Part shown: in pieces, positions 1-13,462 of the stretch | Position numbering within the stretch: the stretch's first letter is position 1 | Layout of the letters: each line of letters opens with the position of its first letter | NCBI RefSeq assembly: GCF_003369915.1 | Contig: NC_046675.1 | Span: forward strand, 28,334,001-28,398,000 | Length of the DNA stretch: 64,000 nucleotides | Direction: 5' to 3' | From: Drosophila miranda | Lineage: Eukaryota > Arthropoda > Insecta > Diptera > Drosophilidae | Position numbers and translations under genes: made by a program | The notes under the pieces: generated by a model | Database searches by the model: none | What the model was told of the DNA's origin: nothing | What the model saw: the letters and a program-made list of their open reading frames with translations, nothing else

Positions 1-2342
1 GTTAATGTTCCGTTGGCATGCCGCAAGATTTGACGCACAGATGAAGATCAGTCTGAAGATTGGGATTTGAGAAGGAGACGACGACGACGTCGCTGCATGC
101 CACACATCATCATCATCATCATCATCCATGATCTTATGAGCAGAACGATGCGTAGTAGAGGCAACCGTCGCGCAAAGCATTTTATATAACATTTGATTTG
201 GTTTCCAAGAATTTCAATTAGCTGGGAAATGGGCAATGGATGCACACAGCAACACAGCGACACAGCCACAACTCATTCATCTGCTCCGCTGGGATTATCT
301 AAGATCTGCTTTCCAGCTTAGAGGAAAGCATATATTTTCCCCACCATTCGACTAGCATTCGGCTTTGCTCTTGGCTTTGCTCTTGGATCTTGGTCTAAGC
401 CCCAGCGACAGCTGCTGCATCGCCTTCCCCTTGGCTGCACGTACGAGTACCCCCACCCCCCCACAAACGTGAAAAGTGCTGACACACACAGTCGACACTC
501 CATGTTGCATGCTGCATGCGCCCCTCCCAGTTTGACGGCTTCTTAAATTGTGTTAACTCTTTGGTCGGAAATATTAGTCAACGACGACGACAACAAATTG
601 AGTTTCCCAGAAGAAACAGCCCAAAAACTCTCGGACATTGGCTCTGAGAAGATCAGGAAAACGATTGGGAGCCGCTTAGAGCTGCTTAGAGGTATCCCCT
701 TGGTCGAAAGATCGATTCTTGGTTTGGTTTTTAATTAACCAAAGAGTGTAACAAATCAAATTTCAGCTCCAAGCTCTGCCTTTCACTTGATAAACAAATA
801 ATAATTCAGCTGTGCTTTTGTGCCTCTCTGCCACTCTGCCACTCGTTGCGCTCAATGGGTTTATGTGCAAACTTTTCACTTCACAGATCGGCTAAAGGGG
901 AGAGAAACTGTGGCTGAAACAAAAACCAAAACCAAAGCCAAATTCGAAGTCGAAGCCGAAACCGATCAAAGCCCAAATTGATACCCAATTTTGGCTCTCG
1001 ACTTTGGGCTAATGGCTAAGCAAACACCCAACGAGAGTCCGGACCCCGGAGTCTGAATCACGCACTGCACTTGACCATTATCGGCCGATCCAAGAGGAGG
1101 AGGTGGAGGAGGAGGCAGGAGGTGGTGAGGAGTTGGAGTTGCATTCCACATTGAATGCACCGCAGACATGCGATCATCGGGGGAATAGTTGCCCGTCCAT
1201 TGGCTCCTTCTTTCCATCCATTGTTGATACACATTTGAATATACATCTCTCGCATACCCCCTTCTCCTTCTGTTAATCATAACTGCCTGTAATTCCCATC
1301 ATTGATGGGAATCTACTAGCTGGAATCCCATTTTGGAATTGTTTTGGGGACAGAGACATGTGTTCGATTGCAACCCACGCGAATCCATCGAATTCTATAA
1401 AGAGATGTTGCCCCGCAAAGCCATCAAAATCATCTCCTCCCCTGCCCTGCCCGACACAATTGTTTTAATTCCGTTTTAATTGTTTGTTTATTTGTTGATT
1501 TAATGTTGATTCCATTTAATTGAATTGAAAACTGTTCTGAAGACCTTGCCTTGCCTTCGACCTCTTTTCTCTCTCTCCCTCTCTCTCTCTTTCGCTCTTC
1601 ATTTCCCACGTAATTTGGAAAAGTTTGTGCAGTTTTTCGCTGTTTGTACGCTGAAAAATGTCAAGGAAAATGCTGCACTGCACTGCAGTGCCAGTGGCAT
1701 GAGGGCGTGGCTGAAGAAGGGCAAAGAGGGAGTAGCGGAGGAGGAGAAACTTTTGGTTTCAATCGATTACACGATAACTAACAAAGTTCTAGGCAATCGA
1801 TTAGCATTCTTGCTGAAGAAATTTGTGAAAGGGGAAGGAAGGGGGTGAAAGGGTGGAGACCCTGTGGCATGCCCTGGTCAAGTGGTCGTCTGCTGCTCTC
1901 GAAGCCATTAAAGATGCAACTCTTTAGCTTCCTTATGGCATCTGCTGGGCTGCTGGGCAGAGATCAAGTGCCAGACACAACATTTTATTGGCCAGACAGA
2001 CTCCACATCCCCCAGCATGAGAGAATATCGCTGTGGTGTATATATAGAAGCAGACACAAGTCCTACAGTGAAGCCTCCACCAACTGCAAGACGGAGAAGT
2101 ATCTTTATCTTTGGCTGTGCTCCATATTGCAGAGCAAATATTTTGCAACATTTGCTTTGCCTTAAGATTGTTGTTTTTTGTATAAACAAAAGTGGACCTC
2201 ACGCATTTTAGAAGACAGACAGGCAGCAGATGGGGGAGGGGCAGGCGGTTGTTTGGGGATCACTTCTTTCAATGAAAACTTTTCCATCCAATTGTTGTTC
2301 GACACGAAACCCGAAAGAAAGGGTAGGAGAGAGTAAGAGGGA

Positions 2343-2367
2343 GGGGCGGGGTGGGGTGGGGTGGGGC
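2343..2367 (+). repeat. G-quadruplex-type tract
   Basis: Five consecutive runs of four G separated by single bases lie on the plus strand. This fits the usual G-quadruplex pattern (four or more G-runs with short loops). No gene is attached to it. Confidence 0.6.
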
Positions 2368-2509
2368 AGTTGAAAAGTTAAAAGTCAAAAGAAATTAAAG
2401 CATTAATTTAACGCCAGCTTTGCTTCGAGATAGCAGGGGGAGAGAGAGCATTGTGGATGGGTTGTGGGTCTCTGGTAATTGTTACCTTACCCCCACCCAA
2501 GCCCCAGGC

Positions 2510-2537
2510 ACACACACGTGTGTGTGTGTGTGTGTGT
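2510..2537. repeat. CA/GT palindromic microsatellite
   Basis: A CA run passes directly into a GT run through a central ACGT, giving a nearly perfect inverted repeat that could form a hairpin or Z-DNA. It is simple sequence with no coding potential. Confidence 0.7.
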
Positions 2538-5500
2538 TGCGGCAACAGACAATGCATTCGAGGAAGTTGCTCCGTCGCTCGCGCTTTTGTGGGGCCAATC
2601 ATTAAGGCATCATTTCAGGCATTGAACCAACATTGAAGCTTGGAACCTGGGCCCTGCTTTTAGGCCGCTTGAGGCGGCTTACAACGGTATTAAAAGCGTG
2701 ATTACATACGCGTACGTATACGGGTGCGTGTGAGGAAGAGCGAGCGAGAGAGCGCGAAAGGGAAAGTGTTTCCCCATTACATGCCATGTTCTACTCTCGA
2801 GAGAAGAGAGCAGCAACTCTCTGTCTCTCCCTCTCTCTCTCTATGAAAGAAAGATGGAGATTGGTTAAACTGTTTTTCATGATGCATTTCCCTTGATAAT
2901 TTTCCTGTCTCGATTTTCTGTTGATTTAGTTTCGTGGCCCCTGGGCCGAGGCTAATGCCTTAATCATATGATAAAACCCTGTCCGTCCGAGCGAAAAAAA
3001 AAGAAAAAGATTAATTTCCCAGCAGCGGCAGCAGCAGGCAGTAGTCGCAGTCGCCGTCGCAGTCGCAGTCGTAGCAGCGGGAACGAAAGGAAAGCTAAAG
3101 TAAGTTGTTGGCCAAAACTAAATGTGGCATGGGGCATGGGGCCACCGCTCACCTTTCTGACCGAAAGTAGCATTTTGATGGTTTTGATGTGCTTCTGCTG
3201 CTCCTCTTTCCCCCTCCATTCCCCTCCGTTTTGTCCGCCGTTTGCCTCTGCACGTTTTCCTAATTACTCCATTTAATCTCCGCTTTAAAGACTGCTTTTC
3301 TGCTGGTCAGTCAATGGCCTGCCTGCCGCCTGTCAGCCGCAGAGAAAACTTAAAAACTGAATATTCATATGGGGAGCAATCTGGTACTGGTACTCCACTC
3401 GCACTCTATAATTTTCGCTTCTGAGTGATTTCATAGACCGTTAAATAGCAACAAAAATATAATATGGAATATGGGTTAATCTTCTCTGCTGAGAGAGAGA
3501 GAGGGAGAGAGAAAGGCTTGCTAGCATTCGAATGCAATCTCCTGCTTTGTGGTGCGTCCTCTCTTGAAAATAAACGATCGAGCTTTAGTGCGTTTGTGTG
3601 CGTGGACAGCAGGCAAAACGGACCAATACTCGTGTGCGAGAGCGGCAGCGCAGCAGCAGAACACTCTCCTAAGCACAGTGTCGGGCCCTGGCTTGCTCTC
3701 TCGTTCCCTTCGTTTCGATTTCAATGCCCGCCTCCTCACTTGTCCGCCTCTCATTCCATCGCCTGCTTAATCTTTGATTCTGTCTTGTGCTTAAAGCTCT
3801 ATCCCTCCTCTGCCTCTTGTCTGCTAGCGATCAATGCACGCGTAATAAAAGTGAGTGTAATGCTTATAATTAACCAAAGTTTCTTCTCATATGGCAAATA
3901 TGGCAATGGAAAATGCATTTCCGAATGTCACAAATATTATATTTTCCATATGTTGAGCACGTACGATACGGGAGGGAGGGAGACTGCCGTTAGTTGGATT
4001 GGTAATTATGCAGAGGGCTGTGGCACAAGGCACAAGACAGTCGGCAGCAGGCAGTAGACAGCCCCGGAAATTTCACTTTATGCAGTGAAATTATTTATTG
4101 ACTTAAATATTCGCAGTATGTACAATATTTGCTGTTGCACGGTGCATCGTTGGGGGGTGGGGTGGGGAGACAGTATGTATTGAAGTATTGGCTCGAAGAG
4201 TAAGTGTCAATGCGCTTGGTTAACAATCACATTATATTCGTAGGGTTTGCTGCCGCGGTGTCACTTCAATTGTCAGATGCCGCTGCCCACGTACATGCCC
4301 ACTCCAGTGTGTGTGTGTGTGTTGCATGATGTTTTAACTAGTCAACGGCCACATGCCATAAGGAGCAGCAGCAGCAGCAGACGCTTTCGATGAGATTAGA
4401 CACACACACCATACGCTGCCAATACACTCGAAAGGCAGAGGCAGAGGCAGTGGCAGTGGCAGCGGCAGAGGATGGACGGAGGAGAGGAGAGTGTAGAGGG
4501 CATGTTCCAATGCACTCTACTACACTCGAACCCGAATGAGAGGCGACACTGGCGACAGCCATTGGTGGAAGAAATCACTTTTCTAGTCGATACTTTGCAC
4601 GATAGAGCACTACGTGGCCCAAGATATGGGTGGTGGAATGGAGTAGGAGTACTAGGTCTTCCGGCCTATTTTTACCCGCATGGAGTGGGCTTGTGTCTGC
4701 CACGTTGCAAGTGCATTACGCCTAGGCTTTTACGACTACTGCCTGTACTGGTGCTGACAGAAGAGCGGGACATTGGGGACAGGGGTGGGGATTGGAGGAG
4801 CAAGTGGCATGGCTGGCTGGCGGTGTCAGGTTGCAGACGGTGCGGTGCGGTGCGATGCATCCACTAGGCCAGTCAACTCTTCCTCTGGTTTTCCCTTCCC
4901 AAAATCTAAAAATAACCTCCATTACCCCGTCGGCCGTCGGTCGTCGGTCGGTTCTGGCTTCCTGTTCTGCTGTTCAGCTGTTCAGCTGTGTGGAAGAGAG
5001 ATCTGTGCCAAATGTTGTGTTCTGTTCCAAGAAAAGAGGCAAACGAAGTATGCAAATATATTTTGCATTTGGTTTCTGCTGCTTGCAACGGACCGGCCTC
5101 ATTAGTGGCAAGACATTTGGAATTAGAGTTTGCTGCTGGCCGCAAACCCCCCCGGTCCCTGTCCCTCGATCCTCGGTGATGATGAAAGTGATTTACGTCC
5201 GGCAAACAGAGCAGCATCTTGAGTGCTGCTGCTTCATGAAGTAGAGGTGGGGTGGGGAGGAGTGGGGGAGGAAAACAATTGCATAGGAACCCTGAAGTGC
5301 ACTAGACCTGAACTATTTTTTGCTGCTGCTGCTTGAGTTTTTCTCCGCATTTGGTTTTGCCAGTGGAAAAGCTGAACTGAAGCATATCTGCGCATATTTT
5401 TGCACGGCTATACGTGCACACACTAGTACTCGTAAAACCAGGCGAAATTTTAATCCCGCAGGTGTTCTTGGAGCGTAAGCTTGAGAGGTTCTTCTTTTTT

Positions 5501-5910
5501 GTGTGACCTACCACACGGCAGTGTGGTGAAGTGAGGAGTGTGGTGAAGAGAGTGCAGTGCGCACTAGAGATTTGGAGAGAGAGGCAACTCCACTTGAATC
5601 AGCTGTAGTTTGTTTTTGTTTTGATGAGACACGCCACATGCTTGGAGCTTGCAGGGTGAGACAGCTCCAAAGAGCGCTCACACTCCCCACAGTTCGTATA
5701 TTCCACTGCCTCCACCTACGGCTTGATATACTCTGCGCTCGGAGCTGATGCTCCTTCTCTCTCCCTCTCTTTCTGTAGCTTGTGCGCTCTCTCGGAGCGA
5801 GAGTTGGGTTTGTGCGGCCGCCTGGTCGTTGTTTTTGGATCGATAAAACTTCTCGCTGCCGCTGCTGCGCGGCCTCTGCTGCGGGCTCTGCTGCGCCTCT
5901 GCTGCTGTGG

Positions 5911-5945
5911 TATAAAATGCTTTTCACTTTTCCGAATGCACTTTA
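5911..5945 (+). promoter_or_regulatory. Candidate TATA promoter for Jupiter
   Basis: TATAAAA is seen at 5911-5917, preceded by CT/GA-rich blocks typical of GAGA-factor promoters. A transcript starting about 30 bases downstream, near 5940-5945, would have a leader of about 670 bases before the Jupiter ATG at 6611. The TATA sequence is seen directly; its use as the Jupiter start is inferred. Jupiter has several promoters in D. melanogaster, so others may exist upstream or within intron 1. Confidence 0.4.
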
Positions 5946-6610
5946 AATCGCAACCTAAGACCGAACCGTTCACATCAGCAGCAGAAATCGCCGTGAATAA
6001 CGAAAACCGAATACCGAGCACCGAACACATTTGCAGTTCCGCATATCCTTCGAACCGAAAATTTGTTGTTCCCGTGACGCGCCGTGTGTGTGTTTCCAAA
6101 CTTGGAGCTTACTTTGTTAGTGAAGAAAAGTGTGCCCCTGAAGCAGGGATGGGGGGTTGGGGACTAGGGGGAAAATGTTGCAAAAATTCAGCTGAGTCCT
6201 GCTGCTGCTGAATCATCTTATCTAACTTCCGATTCCTCATCCGCTCTCTCTCTCTCTCTCATTCGTTCGTCCGGTCCTGCCTCACGCTCTTTTCGTGTGC
6301 TGCTGCGTCTGTGCACAGACTCCTTGCACATTCCTTCATTCCTACGTGATACGGGATTTTATTGATTTTACGCACTGGCACAGGCCCTGGCAGCATCCCC
6401 ATGAGTCATCGCTGCAACATTTTCCCCCCTCTCCCCTCCTCCGCCCGGCATCTCTCTAACCTCCCGTTCCTCCTCGGTTCGTTTAGATCTTTTGTGGTGC
6501 ACAAAAATAGAGCAGCTGTAAGCGTAGCTCTCCTTGGCAAAAAAAACAGAACAAACTTTTGACTTCTCTGTCCACCCACCGCCCCACCTACCATCCGCAT
6601 TCAATCAGCA

Positions 6611-9600
6611 ATGGCCGCTTATGCTGCATTCAAACACGTCGAGCTTTACAACGTGGGCAAAGCCAAGAAAAGGTAAGAGAGAGCTTTCGGATGGTGCCTG
6701 CCGAAATACCGTTATCCTATGTTTGCCCGTACATATTGTTTGCCCAGATTGCAGAAGTCTTCAATCATCTCATCATTGTTTGAACTGCATCTAGCGTTCC
6801 AACACACACACACACTCATCTGTATGAATATGCATGTATCTGTGTGTATATCTGTGTGTGCTGGTGGCTCTGAGATTAATTTAGCGTGCATTCACCTCTC
6901 ACTAAGTAACTAACCAGCAAAAAACAATAACAACAACACCACGTACGTGTTGGCTGGCTGGCTGACTGGCTGGCTGGCGTATGTGTAATCCGTGAAGAGA
7001 ACCACTTTTGCAAGCGGCGCCTACTTCCCACCACCCAAGTACCCAACCACCCAGCCACTGAGCCCCCAAAGTGCCCAAGTGCCGAACCGACCAGCAGCTG
7101 GCACTCTTTGGATGTCTCATTGATTTTCCTCCTCTACTTGCCACTTGCCACTTGCCAACAAGCCCCCACGGCTGCTCCTACAAACCAAAGTCAAAGGGGC
7201 CGCGGCATTCTTTTGGGGCAGGGTATACTAGGGAATAGGGCTGCCCCCCACTCGAAAGAAAGCGCACAAAGAAAGCTCTTTCCTTGTCATGTGGTGCCGC
7301 AGAAGTTGCACAAAGGAAAATGCAAATTAAGGAGGCGGATAGAACCATAAAGGATCTCTTGCTTAGAACGTGTACTTGATTTACTTTCAGAATTAGCCAA
7401 AAAAGATATGTTTCAAAGGGTATCGCATGCTTCGACTCGCACTCGCACCTTTTGAGAGCGCACCTTTCTTTTTTGTGAGCCCGACCGAAGTTTTTCCTTT
7501 GTTTCAAGCTTGCAATTCTTTGACCAAGCCCCTTCCCGTGGCACCACCCATCCACCCGTCACCTCACTGGCGGAATGACTGGGAGAGGAGGTGTGTCCGT
7601 GCCCCCCGTGTTGGGTTGTACCGGTACAAGGTGTATACGGAGGATGGCCATTGCCTTGCCTTTCGACTGGCAAGGCAACAAAAATCGTTACCAAAATGCC
7701 TCTGTTGTTCCGTTCCCTGCTCTACTGTACGTTCTACTGTCCGCTGTCCGCCGTCCGCCGCTTGACTGTCTGTCAGTGCATTGAACCCTCTATTTCGCAG
7801 GCCGTCCCGCCGCTTACCAGATTAGTGCTGGTCTCTAAATAATTTTCCGTATAGATATAGCAGATATAAATGTATGCCATGTGCATTCAGAAAACAATTT
7901 GCCTGAGACGTTGTTTCGTTTTATGGTCCATGGAAATGTGTTAATCATTGTCATTGATTGCCATTGCAATGCCGATTGGCGTCTCTTTGATTTCCCATTT
8001 TTCCATGACTGACTTTCCCGCTGTGTGTGGAAAATGATTAATCTTTCTTTCCATCCAACCATCCGTCCGTCCGTCGAGATTTGTTTCCTTCTTTCGATCT
8101 ATTATATTGTAAAACAAATCAAATTAAATTCCAAAGGTGCGACTGGCTGCATTGGGCGCCTGCCTTGGGGATTGAGCTGTTGGGCCCCCTCTTTGTTTGT
8201 GGGGCGTGGGGGTGGGGTGTGGGGTGTGGTGGGGGTTGTGTAAGCGGCGGAAATCATGACAGTTGATTCGGTTTATGGCATTGTCTACAACAGTACGGCG
8301 ATCATTATACGCTTGAATTCCTTTGTACAAAGCACAATATACGGTATAATGTTGATATTAATTATTTTTACGGCGTAACCCCATTTCGAGGGAATTCGAA
8401 GAAGAAATTTAACCAATAATTATATATAATATAAGAAATGTGTGCCTTCTGCGTTGCCAAGTCAACATTTATGTATGTAAATATTTGCACAAAACTCATT
8501 TGTATGAGAAATAGTCAACAAATTTTCGTGGGGCATGACCCATTGAGGCGAGGCCGCAAAAAGGAAATCACAGAAAATTTGCCTGCGTCAATGTAATGCC
8601 TGTTGACACGGAAATAAGTTTGGCAGCAGAGCGGAGTTCCCTTAGCAACGTCATATATGTATAGATACAGATACAGAGATACGGATACAGTGCCTCCTGG
8701 TGCCTGGTGCCTGAATGAGAAGAGCATTTTGATCGGGAGGAGCAGCCCCAGTCGGGAATGGAATATATTAGAAAGTCCTTTCGCTTTCGCACAGCCATAG
8801 ACATAGCCATAGCTTCTCTCGTTTGCAAATTAATCAATACAAATTTATTAATTACATATTTAAAAGAAAGACATAGACAACTTTCGCTGCTGCTGCAATT
8901 CTGGCAATGGATATGGATATGGGCTCTGCTCGCAAATTTACGGAGCCAAAGCCAGCCAATCCCACAGTTTAAGCATACCCATACGCATATACATAATAAT
9001 AAAAGTGCCACAAACAACATGCCACATGCATGTGGCTGCAACTTTTCCTCTCGCGCAAGCACACACTTTCCTTTGCCACAGCTCTAATCGATAATTATTC
9101 ATCAGGCATCGGGCATCGGGCAAACACTATCGATAATTGACAATCTAGCGCGGTGGCTTAGAGAAGCATATTTCCACCAGAGCGAGATGGAAACTGCAGC
9201 TCTCCGCAGAGTTGGAGTTGGAGTCGGAGTCCAATTATGAATTTTCATCGTGTATTCCCATGGCTGCTCGCTCCTGAGCGAGTGGAGTGACTTTTGAGAT
9301 GTTGATTCGGAAGAGGGGCATTGGATTCCATTAATCAAAAACACCTCAGTGATACACGATACACACACACCTTCTATGACTCCTATGCCACCCGCTGTGG
9401 CATCTTCAGAGCTGCGTCACGTCACGCTCCTCCCTCCTGCTGACAGCGCCTGGAACACTGGCTAATGCCAAAGGAAGTGGAGAGTGCGTGGAGCTCCAGA
9501 GCTGGCATTCAAATTTCAGTTGAATGATGGCTTTCTTTATCTGGGAAATGCGAGAGGAGAGATGCTGCAGGGGGTGGCGGTAATTCCTAGGTGGAAGCTA

Positions 9601-12600
9601 AAGGCTATCACAGTTGGGGCTTGGATTCATTGGAATTGTTTAATCTTTAGACGACTATAATCCTAAACAGAGATTCTACAAGGGAAACGCTCTTTCCAGC
9701 GACTCTTTCTGAAATGCCTAGCCAATCAGCACTTTCGGATGAGCGGCATATTCATTCTAGAGATCTTCCTCTGCAGATATATCCAACTCTCTAGCCACAT
9801 TTCTATGGATCATATCGATGGGCTTTCTCTATCTACATTAATGTTGATTCATCCTAATGCTGCCACATGCCACAGATGATTAGTTTTGCTGAAAAGAGCT
9901 TTGGAGTGGTGGAAATCGAACGGTAAACGGTAAACCGCGCTTGAGCGATCTCCTGCCACTCCACTGCCGCTCCCCCTCCTGCAGCATGCCGCATGCCCCA
10001 ATGCCTTTGGGGGAAAGCAGCAGATTCTTCAATATTTCTGGTCTTTTGTTTGCTTTGCTTTTGGGAAGCAGCAACAATTATAATGAATGGATTGGTGGAC
10101 TGGCTCTAATCAACGTTTTTAGGTAAATCACAAAATAGGCATGGGAGGGGGAGAGACAATCATCCACAGGAACAACAACATCATCATCACAGCTACAATA
10201 GAGGAAAACCGCACACAATTTTCGTGCTTCAGTTGGATTTTCATTAAGTTTTTGTGTCTGTAATTGTGTGTGTGTGTGTGTGTTTGTGTGTTTTGCGGTT
10301 GCACGAAGCTCTGTCTGCAGACTGGACCGATGAAACAAAAGGAAGCAGCAGTGTGGCACTGCCGCGCTGCAGCGTAATGAGCCCTGAGGCCGAACAAGCC
10401 CCCAAAATAAAAATCATAATAAATGAGCAGCAAACAAAAGAGAAGCAGAAGCAGAAGCAGAAACGGAGAGCCACAGTGCAGCGTGCACCAGAGAGAAACA
10501 CTAAACAATTACCCGGACATCTGCATGGAGCAGCAGCGGCAGGGGCAGCACTGGCAGTGGCAGTGGCAGAGTGAATAACGAATCAAGTGGAACAACCAGC
10601 CAGCCAACCCACTGGACAGAAGAGTGAATCCAACTCCTGCCTCCGATGTACAGGTGCAGTGCAGCATGACATGGCTCATGGTTTATGGACCAATCATAAA
10701 AGCTAGTCTCCGCTCCCCTCCGCTGGCAGTAAATTGTGGATTTTTATTGCATGATCGGTCAGAAGGGAGTAGCGGAGCGGAGCGGGGCATTCCATTCCAT
10801 TCCAAGTGAAAATCTCTCAGTGGTGACCCTTTAATGGCAGGGAAAACCAACAACCAGACTCCGCTTGCCTTGCAACCTTTCTCTCTGTCCCTGTGGCATA
10901 CACAAAGTGAATCACAAGTCCCACAGCTTGAGCACACAGTCCAAACAGAGTCATAAAAATCAATTGCAATTAATCAAGTTGCATGTGTTTTGTTTTTTGT
11001 TTAGTTGCAACCCTGTTGCAACCTCGACAGCAGCGGCAACAGGCAACTTCATTATAAAACGACATGAGGCATCCGCCCAGCCTCCGAGAGAAGACATGCC
11101 TCTGTCTGTGGCACTCCTCTTTGCTGCTTTGGTCAGGCATTAGCCAAAAAACAAATTAGCTTTTGAGCCGCCAGACTGTAAGACTTCCATCTACCATCCA
11201 CCATCCAATCTCTTCAGTGACTTGTCTTTTCCTCGCTCGAAGCACCAGACAGAGAGTTGACAGAAAGGCAGACGGAGACGCAGACGGAGACGGAGATTTT
11301 CTTGATGAAATTGAAACTTTTGTTACCGTTGGAATCTCCTCCGAGACGTAAGCTTCTTAATGCTCCAAATGCTCTTTGCTTTGCTCCAAATGCGGCAGAC
11401 TCGCTTTCCCACATGCTGTCAATACTCGAAAAACTTTAACCACTTTTCCACCGAGCAGTGGGTGGGGGGGAAAAAGAGGGTAGAAGAAGATCTTTCGATT
11501 TCCACTTTTACTCGTGTGAAGCAAAATGCATTTTTGACAGTTTGTTAATTAGAAAACTGTCGTAATGAATTCCCGCCGCTGACGTCTATGAAGATTAGGA
11601 TGAGGAGAAGCTTGTAAATGTCTTCAGGGGGGTTTTTCTTTATTAATATGGGATATAGTTTTAATTAGTGATTAAATACAGAAATATAATGGCACAAGAA
11701 ACTGCGCAAACCCTTTCGTCGGCGGCGAGGCTGGCTTGAAGCTTTTTCGGCGGCTCTCTCGCCGATCTGCTTCGAGCTCTCAATAATTCGCCATCCCTCG
11801 CTCGTTCTTTGCTTTGCGATCTCAAGTGCGCGCTCGCTCGCTCTCCTGCGGTGATTGGGAATTCGCCCAGAAGCGAATTCGCCTTCGCTCTCCTGTGCTG
11901 ATTGGGAATTTGCCTTGAAGCGAATTCGCCCTCGCTCGTTTTTGCTTTGGTTTGTCTTGTGAACGCAATTAGCAAAAACACAGCCCAGCAAAACTTCTTC
12001 GAATCTTTGAACCTTCCCAAACATCCGACGGTCTGTAAAGGGGAGGCAACGCATCTGATGAAACACTAGAAAGTTCATGAAATTTCATAATGTTTAGCGT
12101 ACCTATTTTGTTGCTGTAATAATAATAAAAATTGAGTGTCTATCGAAAAATGTGGAAAGGCAAAAAATGTCGAACTTGGACTTGGGCCACGCCCACTTGG
12201 TGTAATAATTAATTGGTGGAAAGGCGTTTGGGAAAGCGATGGATAGATCGTGTGTTTGTGGTGTGTGTGTGGAAACAATTATCACAGCAGTTAAGGAAAG
12301 AAAGGAAATAGCAAAAGAAAGAAACGAACAAAAATAGAGAGGAAAGATGAAAATACCCTAAAGCCCCGTGTCGACGCAGAAGAAGTGGCAGAGAGGCAGA
12401 AAGGCCGTCGATACCAAACACCAACTAAACTAAGACTATAACTAAAACTAAAACTAAATCAGAGCGACAACTATCACTTTGAGTCGAGTATTTTTCAGCG
12501 GGAATATGCATCGAGACCCCGAACAACTTTTACCCGAAAAAAGGTTGTTTTCGAAATTCACTCCCAGCTTCCCAGCGTCCCAGCTGCTTGCAACATCTTG

Positions 12601-13392
12601 CACCTACCTTTCGCCTAGACTCAGTGCCTCAGTCCCCTGTCCTCCGATCCTCCTAGCCTCCTATCCTCCTGTGCTCTGTCGTCGATATACATTAATTTTT
12701 GTCATCACCAAAACCCCAGACAAAGCCACAGGATAGGCCACTCTTCAGAGCCACCTGCACTCCTGCACTCGCAGGCACTCGGGCCTCGGCGGCCTGGCCT
12801 CCACCTGGCTAGCGGTCAGGTTTTGTCGCAGTGCCGCCCCAGGCTCTTTGTGTGTGAAAGGTTTTTCTCAGTTAAGATCACTTTACCTATGGGGCCAGGG
12901 GGCCACGAGGCAGGAGGGGGTGACACTTTTCCATTCGCCACAGTTCGATTTGGCTCATATTTCAATTTGAAGGAAAATTGAGAGGTTCCCAGGGGAAAAG
13001 TCAAACTCAAAAACAACGAAAACAGCAAGTGGGTTAAAAAAGATTTAACCCATGGGGCTGTACGGGTTGGACACACTCCCTAGGCCCAAGGGAGAAGCCA
13101 AAGAAAGTACCTGGTAATCGGAAGCCAGACACAGCGTGACACTTTCTCCGGTAGAACACAGAACCCACAGGCCATGCATGAGTGGGGGGGTATGCAGAGA
13201 GGAGCGGTGCCACAACGAAGGAGTCAAGTGGCTTGACCTTTGCTTTGGCTTCACTGGTGGATTGGTGGATTGTCCGCAGTGGATAATGGCATGGTAATTA
13301 GCCATAAACCATAACCCAGTTAAGTTGGAGGCCATTAGGATTGCAGCAGCAATAGCATTGGCCAGAGCATGATGCCTGATCACATGATGCAC

Positions 13393-13462
<70 letters not shown>

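Larger units (their letters stand above)
1..5905. other. Non-coding region upstream of Jupiter
   Basis: No open frame here looks like a conserved protein: the frames are short, overlap on both strands and mostly follow simple sequence. The stretch holds CAT/ATG triplets near 105-130, a CA/GT palindrome at about 2510-2537, a G-rich tract at 2343-2367, GA/CT runs near 2820-2845 and 3490-3515, and GT runs near 4307-4322. CT/GA-rich blocks at about 5755-5800 resemble GAGA-factor sites just upstream of the Jupiter promoter. It may contain enhancers or alternative non-coding first exons of Jupiter, but no specific exon can be supported. Confidence 0.6.
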
